The notes under the pieces: generated by a model
What the model was told of the DNA's origin: nothing
What the model saw: the letters and a program-made list of their open reading frames with translations, nothing else
Databases searched by the model: none
NCBI GenBank assembly: GCA_934085975.1
Contig: CAKOHT010000002.1
Location: 1-64,000 of the forward strand
Direction of reading: 5' to 3'
Length of the DNA stretch: 64,000 bases
Source: an uncultured Cetobacterium sp.
GTDB lineage: Bacteria > Fusobacteriota > Fusobacteriia > Fusobacteriales > Fusobacteriaceae
Translations under genes and position numbers: made by a program
In this document: piece after piece, positions 18,419 to 28,746 of the stretch
Layout: every line of letters starts with the position of its first letter
Numbering within the stretch: position 1 is the stretch's first letter

Positions 18419-18817
18419 TTGGAGGTGATTTTTATTTTAAAAAATATTTTTACAGTTATTTACTTCTGTATATCTTTAGCATCTTTTGCTTCTAATATTG
18501 ATTTTTCAAAGCTTGAACCCTTAACATCAAATACTTTATTTATTGAAGAGCCACTGAGTAAAAGTGACACTGCTTTTTTTAAATTTGTTGCTTCATGGTG
18601 TCCAGTTTGCAGAAAAGAATTGACCCTAGAAAAAATTAATTCAACCGATAAAAATTATGTGTATATTTTTGGAAATTATGGAATTGATTCAAAAGAAAAA
18701 GTGTTAAAATTTTTAAAAGAAAATCCGCATATAAAACCTGCGTATTTTGACGAGAATAATATTCTTAGAAAACACTTTAATGTCAATAAAGTTCCTTTTA
18801 CTATTAAAATAAAGTAA
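18419..18817 (+). CDS. Small exported thioredoxin-like protein (TlpA/ResA type)
   Basis: About 127-132 residues: an N-terminal signal or anchor ('LKNIFTVIYFCISLASFA'), then 'FFKFVASWCPVCRKEL' with the CxxC redox pair, and 'NKVPFTI' with the cis-proline of the thioredoxin fold. It is shorter than usual TlpA proteins. A periplasmic thiol-disulfide role is likely; the cysteine pair in the nearby 221-residue pilus subunit is one possible client. The start is unclear. TTG at 18419 lies just before the GGAGGTG, and GTG at 18425 is part of it. An ATT codon at 18434 has ideal spacing and would begin the signal peptide exactly (see findings). Confidence 0.75.
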   Translation: MEVIFILKNIFTVIYFCISLASFASNIDFSKLEPLTSNTLFIEEPLSKSDTAFFKFVASWCPVCRKELTLEKINSTDKNYVYIFGNYGIDSKEKVLKFLKENPHIKPAYFDENNILRKHFNVNKVPFTIKIK

Positions 18818-18840
18818 GTAAATAAATATATATTTATTTC

Positions 18841-18878
18841 AAGCTGTAGACAAGCAACTATCTACAGCTTTTTTTTTC
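18841..18878 (+). terminator. Intrinsic terminator of the thioredoxin-like gene
   Basis: Perfect 10-base arms AAGCTGTAGA and TCTACAGCTT around a 10-base loop, running into eight or more T. It lies 24 bases after the stop codon. Confidence 0.92.
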
Positions 18879-18923
18879 GGATTTTTTGATATAATATTTT
18901 TCAATAAGGAGGCGATTTAATTT

Positions 18924-20223
18924 ATGATGGGAATTAAAAACACTGATAAAAGAAATGCGCTTAAAACTATTAATTTGGATAATCTTGTTCCTGAAAATCA
19001 CATTATTAGAAAAATTGACAAAGTTATTGACTTATCATTCATTTATGATAAAGTTAAACATTTGTACAGTCCTTATGGTACTGAAAGTATCGATCCTATG
19101 GTTCTTTTAAAATAATTATGATTCAATATATCTTTGGAATTCGTTCTATGAGACAAACTATTAAAGAGATACAAGTTAATATTGCATACAGATGGTATCT
19201 TGGTTATGGATTTGATGAACAAATTCCTCATTTTTCAACTTTTGGTAAAAACTAAGGAACTGATATTTTTGACGAAATTTTTAAACAAATTCTTGCTGAA
19301 GTTGCTAAATGTAATTTTCTTGATAAAGAAAACATATTTGTTGATGGAACTCATATAAAAGCAAACGCCAATAATAAAAAAGTATTAGTAAATTTGTTGA
19401 AGTCAGCGCTAAATTTTATGAATCCTCTCTTCAGGAAGAAATTTCTAAAGATAGAGAAATTAATAAAAAAAACTTTAAATTTTGATAAAAAAACTGATAT
19501 AAAAAGAATTAAGATAAACAAGACTGATCCTGAATGCGGGGTATTTCATAAAGGCGAACACAAAAAAGTGTTTGCATATAGCGCGAATACAGCCTGTGAT
19601 AGAAATAACTTTGTTTTAGGATTTGTCTTAACTCCTGGAAACTGTCATGATTCTTCATCTTTTGCAGAACTTTATCAACAAATAACACTTTCTTAACCTA
19701 ATATTAAAAATATAGTTGCTGATTCAAGATATAGAACTCCTGCTATAGCAAAGCTAATAATAGACGACAATAGAACTTCAATTTTTCCATATAAGAAATC
19801 TATGATAAAAGAAGGATTTTTTAAAAAATATAAATATGTTTATGATGAGTATTATGATTGTTATATATGTCCTAATAATGAGATATTAAAATATAGCACT
19901 ACTAATAGAGAGGGATATAAGGAATATAAAAGTAATCAAAAGATTTGTAAAAAATGTCAGTTTTAAAAAAAATATACAGAGAGTAAAAATAAGACTAAAA
20001 TGGTTGCTAGACACATATGGGAAGAGTACTTGGAGAAAGTAGAAGCTATATTAAAGAGATTTATCCTCTTAGGAGTCAAACCATTGAAAGAGTTTTCGCT
20101 GACGCGAAAGAACTACATGGAATGAGATATACACAATACAGAGGGTTAGCGAAAGTAAAAATGGAGCTCACTCTCAAATTTGTGTGTATGAATTTAAAAA
20201 AAATTAGTAATATGGAAGTTTAG
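18924..20223 (+). pseudogene. Decayed IS1182-like transposase
   Basis: The N-terminus 'NLVPENHIIRKIDKVIDLSF' and 'YSPYGTESIDPMVLLK' are typical of the DUF772 domain of IS1182-type DDE transposases. Further down are 'FVDGTHIKANANNKK' (first catalytic Asp region), 'NKTDPECGVFHKGEHKK' and 'RSQTIERVFADAKELHGMRY' (Glu region). The frame is broken at about 19113, 19254, near 19470, 19694 and 19964, and shifts again near 20060. It is clearly non-functional. Terminal repeats were not identified. Confidence 0.85.
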
Positions 20224-20323
20224 AAAAGACTTCTTCAATGCTAATTTTTTTAAAAGTAACTACAAATTCACAAAAATAAAAAAATGGCTATCAAATAATA
20301 AATATTTGGAGAGTGTTTAAATC

Positions 20324-21477
20324 TTTGTGTAAACCTCAGTAATTTTTCTAGATTAATAGATTTAATATTTTTTAATTTTAATTCTAATACTTTCTTTAGA
20401 ATAATACGAATTTAACTCAGCGTCAAGATTTTTCCTTTGACGCCTTTTCTATTTTTTTAATAAATTTCCTAATATTGTAAATCTGATGGTAAGATTCGCT
20501 CAGAAAAAAATTGCTGTAATTGAGAAGCTACTTGTGTCCAAGCCTGTACATGTCGACCTTTTTCCCATTTTTATCTATTGTTGCTAAATACAGCATTTTA
20601 AATAATGCATCATCTGTTGGAAATATTGATTTTGATTTTGTTACTTTTCTTAGCTGCCTATTAAAATTTTCAATAGAATTTGTTGTATATATCAACTTTC
20701 TAAGCTCTGGTGGATATTTAAAAAAACTCGATAGTTCATGCCAATTAGCTCGCCAAGATCCTATTGCTCCAGGATATTTTTTACCCCATTTTTCTTCAAA
20801 TTTATCTAGGTTACCAAGCGCTATTTCTTCTGTAGTTGCTTTGTAAACTTCTTTTAAGTCTGATGTAAAAGATTTTAAATCTTTGTAACTTACAAATCTT
20901 GTTGAATTTCTAATTTGATGGACTATACATTTTTGTATCTCTGTATATGGATATACTGCTTGTATAGCTTCAAAAAAACCTTTTAAATTATCAATAGAAA
21001 TAATTAAAATGTCTTCAACTCCTCTATTTCTGATTTCAGTTAAAACACTTAACCAATATTTGGAGCTTTCATTAGCCCCGATCCAAAGTCCCAGAATTTC
21101 TTTTGTTCCATCAGTTTTTACTCCAATAGCAACATAAACTGCTTTTTTAACAACTTGATTATCTTGTTTAACATTAAAATGGATTACATCCATATAGACA
21201 AGCGCATAAAGCCTTTGTAGTGGTCTTCCTTGCCATTATTTAGCAATTGGAAGCACTTTATCAGTAATCTTTGATACTAAGCTAGGAGACGCGTTAAATC
21301 CATATATATCTTTAATATGATCTTGAATATCACGCGTAATCATTCCCTTAGCATACATTGAAAGTATTTTATCTTCAATAAAAGAAATATCATTTTCATA
21401 CTTTTTAACAACTTTAGGTTCAAAAATACCTTCTCTATCTCTGGGAATATCGACAACAAATTCTCCATCAGAAGTAT
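20324..21477 (-). pseudogene. 3' part of an old IS256-like transposase
   Basis: The minus strand encodes an IS256 (Mutator-type) transposase from 'TSDGEFVVDIPRDREG' to the C-terminus. It retains 'YMDVIHF', 'ISIDNLKG' and 'TNSIENFNRQLRKVTK'. An in-frame stop at 21237-21239 and a frameshift near 20560 kill it; the true tail 'QVASQLQQFF' continues in another frame to about 20477. The element-end motif TTTGTGTAAAC is at 20324-20334. It is the counterpart of the fragment at 24402-24703. Confidence 0.85.
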
Positions 21478-22085
21478 TTTCCCTGGAAAGACAATACCTT
21501 TCTGATAAGTACTTATCTAAAGAACATAGAGTAAAAAAAAGACAATACGATTTCTTATGAAGGCAATAGATATTCCCTACCTAAAGGAACATACAGCGCT
21601 CATAAAGATGTAGTTTTAAATATTGTTGGAGATCTACTCGAAATTAAAACATTAGCTTTAAACTTAATAGTTTCATACAAAATAACTACTGGAAAAGGTA
21701 AATTAATTCAAAAAGAACCATACCACAAACAAATAGATAAAGGAATTTCAGAACTTAAAGCTGAAATATTTAGACAATTTAAATCTAAAGAGGAAATTAA
21801 TAGAATATATTGAAAAGTTAATAGTTTCTGATCCTAAAAATATTAGAAGAAATTTAGTTAAGTTACAACTTTTAGGGAATGAATTTTCTTTAAACTCTTT
21901 ACTTGAAGGAGTTGAATATTCTTTTTTAAAAGGAGATATATCATTAGCAACTTTAACTTTAAAAGTTAAACAATATTCTTTACCCATAAAAAAAGAAGAA
22001 TTTTCACCAATTGATTTGATTCCTAAAATTTGTGATGTAAGTACACGCAGCATTTTAGAATACCAAAATATTCAGGAGGAAGGAC
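21478..22085 (+). pseudogene. IS21-type istA remnant (C-terminal part)
   Basis: Frameshifted fragments on the plus strand ('EHRVKKRQYDF', 'YSLPKGTYSAHKDVVLNIVG', 'IEYIEKLIVSDPKNIRRNL') end just before an istB-like gene with a clear ribosome site. They correspond to the C-terminus of an IstA transposase; the catalytic part is missing. Confidence 0.65.
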
Positions 22086-22086
22086 T

Positions 22087-22790
22087 ATGAATGATTTAGA
22101 CATTTTAAGAGATATGGCAAACCAACTAAAACTTTCTACTTTAAAAACTAGCATTATGAAATTTATTGAAGAAGTCAAACAAGGAAGCGAAATATACAAA
22201 GAATTTCTTTTTAAGATACTGAAAGCTGAAGTTGAGCGAAAAGAAAAAGATGCTTTAAGAAATCGAATTAAAAGAGTAAGGTTTCCCTATCCAAAAGAGA
22301 TAGAAACTTTTGATACAGCTTTTCAAAAATCTATTGATAAAACTAAAATAAATATTTTAAAAGAAATGAAATAGATTGATAATATGTACAACTTAATTTT
22401 CTTGGGATCGGGTAGGAAAGTCTCATTTGATGATAGGGTTAGGCTACCGCGCTGCAGAATTAGGATATCACGTTCTTTTTCTTACTATGAGTGAATTAAT
22501 ATATTTTTTAAAGAATAAGGACAGTTGCAGAAAATCAAAAAAGGTAATAAATCGCTTAAGTAAATGTGATTTACTAATGATAGATGAAGTTGGGTATATT
22601 CCACTAACCAAAGAAGATGCTAATCTATTCTTTGAAATCGTAAGTGGACTTCATGAAAAAACATCAATTTGTATAACATCAAATAAAGATTTTGGTCAAT
22701 GGCTAGAGCTTCTTCAAGATGAAGCTCTAGCCACTCAATATTAGATTGATTGGTTTACAGATGCCAGGTATTCAATCTAAAAGGTAAAAG
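22087..22790 (+). pseudogene. IS21-type istB (ATPase helper) remnant
   Basis: It begins 'MNDLDILRDMANQLKLSTLK', the usual IstB N-terminus. After a break near 22373-22430 it continues in another frame through a damaged P-loop ('GKSHLMIGLGYRAAELGY'), Walker B ('CDLLMIDEVGYIPL') and 'SICITSNKDFGQW'. A stop at 22742 and further disruption precede the end. IstB normally assists IstA transposition; this copy is dead. Confidence 0.82.
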
Positions 22791-22833
22791 GTAACAGCTA
22801 TCGGCTAGAAAATAGAGAGGGTCTAATTAAATA

Positions 22834-24284
22834 TTTGTGTAAACATTCAAGTTGGGATAATATTAAACTATCTAACTTGGAGGTTTTTTTATGAGAAGAA
22901 ATATGTCTGAAGAAGAAAAGCAAAAAAGAATTAAAGTGAGAGAATTTTTGAAACAAAATCCTATTTCTAGTCCTGATGATCTTAATACTTTTTTTAAAGA
23001 TATGATGAAAGTTATGATAGAAGAGTTTTACCAAGGTGAACTAGAAGAGGAATTAGGGTATACTAAATATGACTATCGTAATAAAGATTCTAATAACTCA
23101 AGAAACGTCTACAGTTCGAAGAAACTTAAAAGTAGCGCTGGTAAAATTGAAGTTAATGTTCCCCGTGATAGAAATGGCGAATATGAACCTCAAGTTATCA
23201 AAAAACATCAAAATACAATTGGGCAAGACTTAGAAGCTAAAATAATTTCTATGTATGCTAAAGGTATGACTACTAGTGATATTGAATCTCATATTGAAGA
23301 AATTTACGGTTATCAGGTTTCTGATAGCTCTATTACTAGAATTACTGATAAGATTCTTCCTCTTGTTAAAGAATGGCAAACTCGACCTTTAGAAGCTATT
23401 TATCCTATTATTTTTATGGATGCTATTCATTATCACGTAAGAAGTGAAGGACAAATTGTAAAAAAAGCTGTATACATTACTATTGGGATTAGTTCTTCTG
23501 GAGAGAAAGATGTTATTGGAATGTGGGTTGGAGAAAATGAATCTGCAAAGTTTTGGCTTAGTAAACTGAATGAACTTAAATCTAGAGGAGTTGAAGATAT
23601 ATTAATCGCTTGTGTTGATGGACTTACAGAATTTTCTAATGCTATAGACGCTGTCTATCCTCAAACTCAAATCAAACAGTGTATAATTCATCAAATAAGG
23701 AGCTCTACTCAATTTGTATCGTATAAAGATATAAAAGTTTTAATCGCTGATTTAAAGCTAGTATATAAAGCAACTACAGAAGAGAGTGCGCTACTAAACT
23801 TAGAGTTATTCGACAAAAAATGGGGTAAAAAATATCCTAAGATTGCAATATCTTGGAAAAACAACTGGCCTAGATTATCAACATATTTTAAATATCCTCA
23901 AGAAGTAAGAACTTTAATTTATACAACGAATACAATTGAAGGATATAATAGACAATTGAGAAAAGTGACGAAAAATAAATCAGTTTTCCCTACAGATGAT
24001 AGCTTGTTAAAAATGCTTTACTTAGCAACACAAGACATTACAAAGAAATGGACAAGTCGTCAAAGAGATTGGGGTCAAATTATATCGCAGCTTCAAATAT
24101 ATTTTGAAGGAAGAATTTAAATTTAAGCGTATGAAAGTATAAAATTAATAAAGTGGATTATTCTTCCACTTTATTAAGATTTCTCTAAAATATATAAAAA
24201 TGGATATTTAAAAAGGGATGACCTAAAAAAATCATCCCTAAAAAATATAAAATATTACTCTAAATTTTTTAGAGTTTACACAAA
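22834..24284 (+). mobile_element. Intact IS256-family insertion sequence
   Basis: A full-length transposase lies between inverted end motifs TTTGTGTAAAC (22834-22844) and GTTTACACAAA (24274-24284). The distance between the outer edges of these cores is 1451 bases. Two hairpins follow the gene (24151-24173 and 24214-24240). No convincing target duplication is visible, which suggests later rearrangement or mutation of the flanks. Confidence 0.85.
22891..24120 (+). CDS. IS256-family transposase
   Basis: 409 residues, the usual family length and uninterrupted. The N-terminal half has 'MIEEFYQGELEEELGYTKYD', 'VNVPRDRNGEYEPQVI' and 'AKGMTTSDIESHIEEIYG'. The DDE core shows 'FMDAIHYHV' (Asp), 'ACVDGLTEF' (Asp) and 'TNTIEGYNRQLRKVTK' (Glu). 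The C-terminus is 'TSRQRDWGQIISQLQIYF'. It cuts and joins the ends of its own element. AACTTGGAGG precedes the ATG. It is the only apparently active transposase in the window. Confidence 0.93.
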   Translation: MRRNMSEEEKQKRIKVREFLKQNPISSPDDLNTFFKDMMKVMIEEFYQGELEEELGYTKYDYRNKDSNNSRNVYSSKKLKSSAGKIEVNVPRDRNGEYEPQVIKKHQNTIGQDLEAKIISMYAKGMTTSDIESHIEEIYGYQVSDSSITRITDKILPLVKEWQTRPLEAIYPIIFMDAIHYHVRSEGQIVKKAVYITIGISSSGEKDVIGMWVGENESAKFWLSKLNELKSRGVEDILIACVDGLTEFSNAIDAVYPQTQIKQCIIHQIRSSTQFVSYKDIKVLIADLKLVYKATTEESALLNLELFDKKWGKKYPKIAISWKNNWPRLSTYFKYPQEVRTLIYTTNTIEGYNRQLRKVTKNKSVFPTDDSLLKMLYLATQDITKKWTSRQRDWGQIISQLQIYFEGRI

Positions 24285-24363
24285 ATTTGAAGAAGCCTCA
24301 ATAGAGAGACTATCTTCAAGTAAAAACTTGCAAATACCTCTCACGAAAATTTGTAAACTCTTA

Positions 24364-24703
24364 TCACATTTTTTTACAAATATGATTGACGTTCACAGCA
24401 GTAATAGTTTTAGGATAATAACCATTTCTAGAGTTTATAGTCTCTTTATTCTGGTAATCATATTTTGAGTATCCTAATTCGTCCTCGATTTCAGATTCAA
24501 GCATAGATTGAACAGTATCAGCCATTAAATCCTTGAGAATTTCTTGCAATTCTTTGGCAATTTTAGGTTGATGCGAGAAAATCTTGAATAACTTTTCTTC
24601 TAGATTCAGAAGCAATTCTTTTTCTTGCCATAAAAAAACCTCTTAGATTTTAATGATATTACATCATTAATCTAGAAGGTTTGCAATTATTATTTACACA
24701 AAA
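24364..24703 (-). pseudogene. 5' part of an old IS256-like transposase
   Basis: The minus strand encodes only the N-terminal third ('KELQEILKDLMADTVQSMLE', 'EDELGYSKYDYQNKETINSR', ending 'NGYYPKTI') before unrelated sequence. An original ATG about 24634 is out of frame. The end motif TTTACACAAA is at 24693-24702. It stops almost exactly where the fragment at 20324-21477 begins. Confidence 0.82.
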
Positions 24704-24746
24704 TTATTTATACTCCTAATATTGATAGCCATTTGTCTACAGTCTG

Positions 24747-24782
24747 AGCAGCTCACAAAATAACGTGAGCTGCTTTCTTTTT
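24747..24782 (+). terminator. Terminator-like hairpin ahead of the IS91-like relic
   Basis: Perfect arms AGCAGCTCAC and GTGAGCTGCT (24747-24774) with an 8-base loop, followed by TTCTTTTT. It may be a terminator or part of the IS91-like element's terminal region. Confidence 0.7.
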
Positions 24783-25657
24783 CCCTCATAACATTGTATA
24801 ATATCATCATGAATAAAAATACTAAACCTTAAAATATTTATTTGAAAATCATTTCCATCAAACTTGGAATAACATTAAACATCAATTTCCTAAAATTCTC
24901 CACTCTTCTATTTGGAATAACGTTTCTAAATTTTTAGATTGCGGTGATATTTCGCGAGGATATACATATTATTGCTTTTTCTTGTAAATCTAAATTTTGC
25001 TCCTCTTGTGGTAAAATCTATGCTGAAAATTGGGCGCTTAAACTTAATGGTGACTTGCTTGATGTACAGCATATCCATGCTGTTTTTTCCTTATCTACTG
25101 GATTTTGCAGAGATTTCTTCTTTTCTCATCGTTTTTCTTGCTAAAGCTACCTATCAGTCTCTTAAGTATATATTTAAAATATCTGGTATCCATTCTTTTG
25201 GAGCCATTATTAATATCCATACATTTTCAAGAAATCTTGATTGGAATCCTCATATTCATTGTATTTTTACTTCTGGTGGATAAAAAAAATAATCAATGGA
25301 AAGAACTTAAATCTATTCCATACCCTGCACTTAGAAAATCTTGGCAAAAATATTCATTAGACATTATCGCAAATTTTGCTAAAATTACTAATAATATAAA
25401 TTTACAAAATAAAATTTCTTTATGCTATCGTAAATATAACGCTGGATTCTATGTAAAATCTGATAAAAAAATTAATGATATTTTTGAAATTGCTAAATAC
25501 ATTGGACGATATCTTGTACGTCCTGCAATAGCTGAATATAGGATTACTGGTATTACGGACTTTTTTGTTACATTTTAGTACCAAAAGCCTGACTCTCCAA
25601 AGAAAATATTTCTAACTCTTCCTATATCTCAATTCATTGGAAGATTATTAGCACATA

Positions 25658-25666
25658 TTCCACCTG
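25658..25666. repeat. Left target-site duplication of the IS21-like insertion
   Basis: TTCCACCTG directly precedes the TGTTTT end of the inserted element. The same 9 bases follow its other end at 27180-27188. Confidence 0.85.
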
Positions 25667-27179
25667 TGTTTTGCAACTTTTTTTAGCAGCACTGTAGCAT
25701 TTTTAAAGAGCACCACCATTTTTTCTTGATATAGCATTTTTTAATCTGTAACTTTCTCCACTAAAAATTATTAAATACCCGTAATGAATTACTCTATCTA
25801 ATATTACAGTTGTAATTTTTTTATCCATGAAAATTCCATTCCGTTTAGAAAACTCAATATTAGTTGTTATAATTAAACTTTTTCGCTCTAAGACTTTGAG
25901 CCAATCCTTCCAATTAGTTGATTTTGTATTTTTTTATATATTCTTTTATAATCTGTTAAAAATTTATAGTTATTATCTAAAATTTCAATTTTATCAACAA
26001 ATATTTTTAACCAAACTTCACTACTTAAAAAATTTGGAAGAACGGAATAATCATTACTTTCAAATTTAACAAAACCAACTTTATTACTTTTATATTTTTG
26101 TAACTTATATACTTCAAAAGCATATGAATTAAGAGGAATCATTTCTGATAAATCAACTTTGAAAAGGTCATTAATATTCTTATTTTTTTGTAATGCTCTC
26201 TATTAGAGTCTTGCTCACATTTTATTAATAATTCTTTATTAAAATCGCTTAAAGAATCAAAGTTGGGAACAGGTACAAATAGATTTCTTCGAGTATAGCC
26301 TACCTTATTTTCAACATGTCCCTTTTCATTCCCGCTTGCAGGATTACAAAACTTTGATTTAAACCCGTAGTAAGTCATAAATTGAAGAAATCTATCTGTT
26401 AGTTTTCTTTCTTTTCCTTTTTTTATTTGAGCAACAGCAGTAGACATATTATCAAACTAGATTTCTTTTGGTATTTTCCCAATATGCTCAAATATATTTT
26501 TCATACCTTGAAATAGCGCTTCTTGATTTTGACTTGGAAAAACTTGAACATACGAATGGTTGCTATATGGAAAAGAAATTACTAAATAATAACCATTTAT
26601 CAATTCTCCATTCATAGAGAGCTGCGTTTCACCAAAGTCAAGTTGAGCTTCTCCAGGTAAATGAGTTAAACTATATTTTTATCTGAGAAATCTTTTAAAG
26701 TTTTTTTCTTTTCATTTACATATTTACAAATTGTTCTATAGCTAATATTAAAAGTACCTGAAAACTCTTCGCATAACCTTTCAAAAACTCTTTTAACAGT
26801 GTGGCGTTGTTTTCGAGGAGAACCTAAATCGCTGATCAGTCATTGATTGTTTCTTTAAATGGATCAAGTGAACTTACTCCTGGTCTTCTGATAATTTTAT
26901 CTGAAAAATCTTCAATTAAAGCATATTTTTTAACAGTTCTAAAAGTATGCCCAGTCTCTCTAGCAATTTCTCTTAAAGATTTTCCTTAAATAGAATACAT
27001 AGTCTTGAATTATATTTATTGATTATTGGCAACATCCTTTATACATCCCTTAATAATTAGATTTCGTCGTCTAACTTATTAAAGTGTTATTTTGGTTATT
27101 TGTCAATGGTCTCTTTTTTTATGCTAGATGTTGCTTTTTTAAGTTGCATTTCTGCTGTCTTTTTATATTACCATAAACA
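25667..27179 (-). mobile_element. Internally deleted IS21-like element with dead istA and istB
   Basis: 1513 bases with TG...CA ends, flanked by TTCCACCTG on both sides. Read on the minus strand it starts with an IstA-like helix-turn-helix region ('SPRKQRHTVKRVFERLCEEF'). It continues with 'MSTAVAQIKKGKERKLTDRF' and 'FCNPASGNEKGHVENKVGYT' (integrase core), then 'VPLNSYAF'-type C-terminal IstA sequence. It runs into only the last part of IstB ('TTVILDRVIHYGYLIIFSGE') near 25740. A deletion has fused the end of istA to the end of istB, and several frameshifts are present. Confidence 0.82.
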
Positions 27180-27188
27180 TTCCACCTG
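27180..27188. repeat. Right target-site duplication of the IS21-like insertion
   Basis: Second copy of TTCCACCTG, immediately after the AAACA end of the inserted element. Confidence 0.85.
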
Positions 27189-27606
27189 AAAACTTTAAAA
27201 TGATTAGAAGATTTGGGCTATATTCTAGAAGAAATAAAAATAAAAAACCCAAGAAAATTAAGCTTTTTAAAGCCAAAATTTCTTGGGCTGAATATATTTT
27301 TAAACCCTTTAAGAGGAATCCACTAATTTGCCCTAAATGTAGCTCTAATCTTGTTCTTTTAGAAATATTCCATATTAAATATGGTGTTATATTTCCTAAA
27401 GCTGGTTTTTCTTAATACGTTGACTCAAATATAACTATTCACCCGCACCATAACTGCGGTATTTTGTGGTATTCACAACTTTGAGCTCTCGTATTATTAT
27501 ACTATTTTTTTGTCTTATCTCAAATTTTTCAACATTTTTTTACCTAAATTTTTTCTATAATTTCCTTATATAATAAAATACTTATTACTATAGAAGTTTT
27601 CATAGT

Positions 27607-28698
27607 TTAAATTTTTTCAATATATTTTTTTAAATTTTTTCCTGTAATAAAACTTAAAAAAACTGGAAAAAACTTTTTTAAATAACAATATATAAGTACG
27701 CTTCCAAATACTATTATAATTGGACAAATAATATACACACATAATAAAAATATATCTGAGTGAGATTTATAAACTTTTAACAATATTTTACGCAGTAATG
27801 TCAATATCGGCTCATGAATTGCAAAAATAAAAAAACTTGCTTCCGCGAGTAACACTTTTTCTTTAACTCTTCTATTTTCAATTAAATAAGATATAATGTT
27901 AAATATAAAAATTATTCCTAAAATTATTCCTAAATTATGGATATATATATTAAAATTACTATATTTCGTAAATACATCTATTATAGCTATCAAAGGATAC
28001 AATATTACACTTAAAATAAAAATTAAGTTTGTAGTTTTTAATAAATCCAAATTCATAATACTAAAATAAGATCCAAGCGTAAAAAAAAATATCGCTGCAA
28101 AACTTGGAATATAAAACTTTTCTGAATTTAAAAACCAGAAAATAAATAATATTATTATTCCTTTCCATTCCAGTTTTCTTATAAATAAATATAATATAGG
28201 TGTTAATATAGATACAATAACTAAATCTCTTATAAACCAGAATTGATAACTTATAGGATAACCACTATACCCTATTATTGCATCGCAAAAATCATAAATT
28301 TTATAATTTCTAATAAGTTTATTTTCTCCAGAAAAAAAACTTGATATTTGTGGAATATCTTGAGCTATATAATACATTAAAAGAACTAATAAATTCCAAA
28401 ATACAAAAGGAATAACTAAACTTTTTATTCTTGATAAAATTTTATTTTTATAACTTTTGAAACAAAACTTATCTATATTAAAAAAAAATAAATATCCAGA
28501 CATTAGGAAAAAAATTGGTACGCTTAACCTTGCTAATACTTGAGAAATAAGTACTTTTAATAATTCAGATAAATATGCCAATCCACTTATTTCTTCATAT
28601 GAATTCAATATAATATTTCCGTAATTATGAATAAAAAGGACTCCCAAAATCAACGGAAATCTTAAAAAATTAAAAACCCTTAACTCTAATTCTTTCAT
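27607..28698 (-). CDS. Membrane acyltransferase, family 3 (OafA-like)
   Basis: 363 residues from the ATG at 28698 (TTGGAGGAAG ribosome site). About ten hydrophobic segments. The N-terminal 'FLRFPLILGVLFIHN' carries the His that family members use, and 'RLSVPIFFLMSGYLFF' is another family motif. These integral membrane proteins add acetyl or other acyl groups to surface sugars. As last gene of the polysaccharide cluster it probably modifies the repeat unit. It lies just inside the boundary with the insertion-sequence region. Confidence 0.85.
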   Translation of the reverse strand: MKELELRVFNFLRFPLILGVLFIHNYGNIILNSYEEISGLAYLSELLKVLISQVLARLSVPIFFLMSGYLFFFNIDKFCFKSYKNKILSRIKSLVIPFVFWNLLVLLMYYIAQDIPQISSFFSGENKLIRNYKIYDFCDAIIGYSGYPISYQFWFIRDLVIVSILTPILYLFIRKLEWKGIIILFIFWFLNSEKFYIPSFAAIFFFTLGSYFSIMNLDLLKTTNLIFILSVILYPLIAIIDVFTKYSNFNIYIHNLGIILGIIFIFNIISYLIENRRVKEKVLLAEASFFIFAIHEPILTLLRKILLKVYKSHSDIFLLCVYIICPIIIVFGSVLIYCYLKKFFPVFLSFITGKNLKKYIEKI

Positions 28699-28746
28699 CA
28701 CTTCCTCCAAACTAAATATCCTACTCCTAACTTTTGTTTTAGTATT

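Larger units (their letters stand above)
24810..27416 (+). pseudogene. IS91-like (Y2-type) transposase relic, split by another element
   Basis: Fragments in shifting frames encode 'FCSSCGKIYAENWA' (zinc-binding start), 'IHTFSRNLDWNPHIHCIF' (the HUH-type histidine motif) and 'AKYIGRYLVRPAIAEYRI'. After an insertion at 25667-27179 come 'ENFKMIRRFGLYSRR' and 'NPLICPKCSSNLVLLEI'. Several stops and frameshifts make it dead. Removing the insert plus one target copy restores the junction as 'AHIPPENFKMIRRFG' in frame. Confidence 0.85.

Noticed and set aside
20520-20846. Plus-strand 108-codon frame
   Set aside because: It is antisense to the IS256 remnant, whose transposase motifs read on the minus strand.
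21748-22053. Minus-strand 101-codon frame
   Set aside because: The plus strand carries the istA remnant; the minus frame has no start signal or motif.
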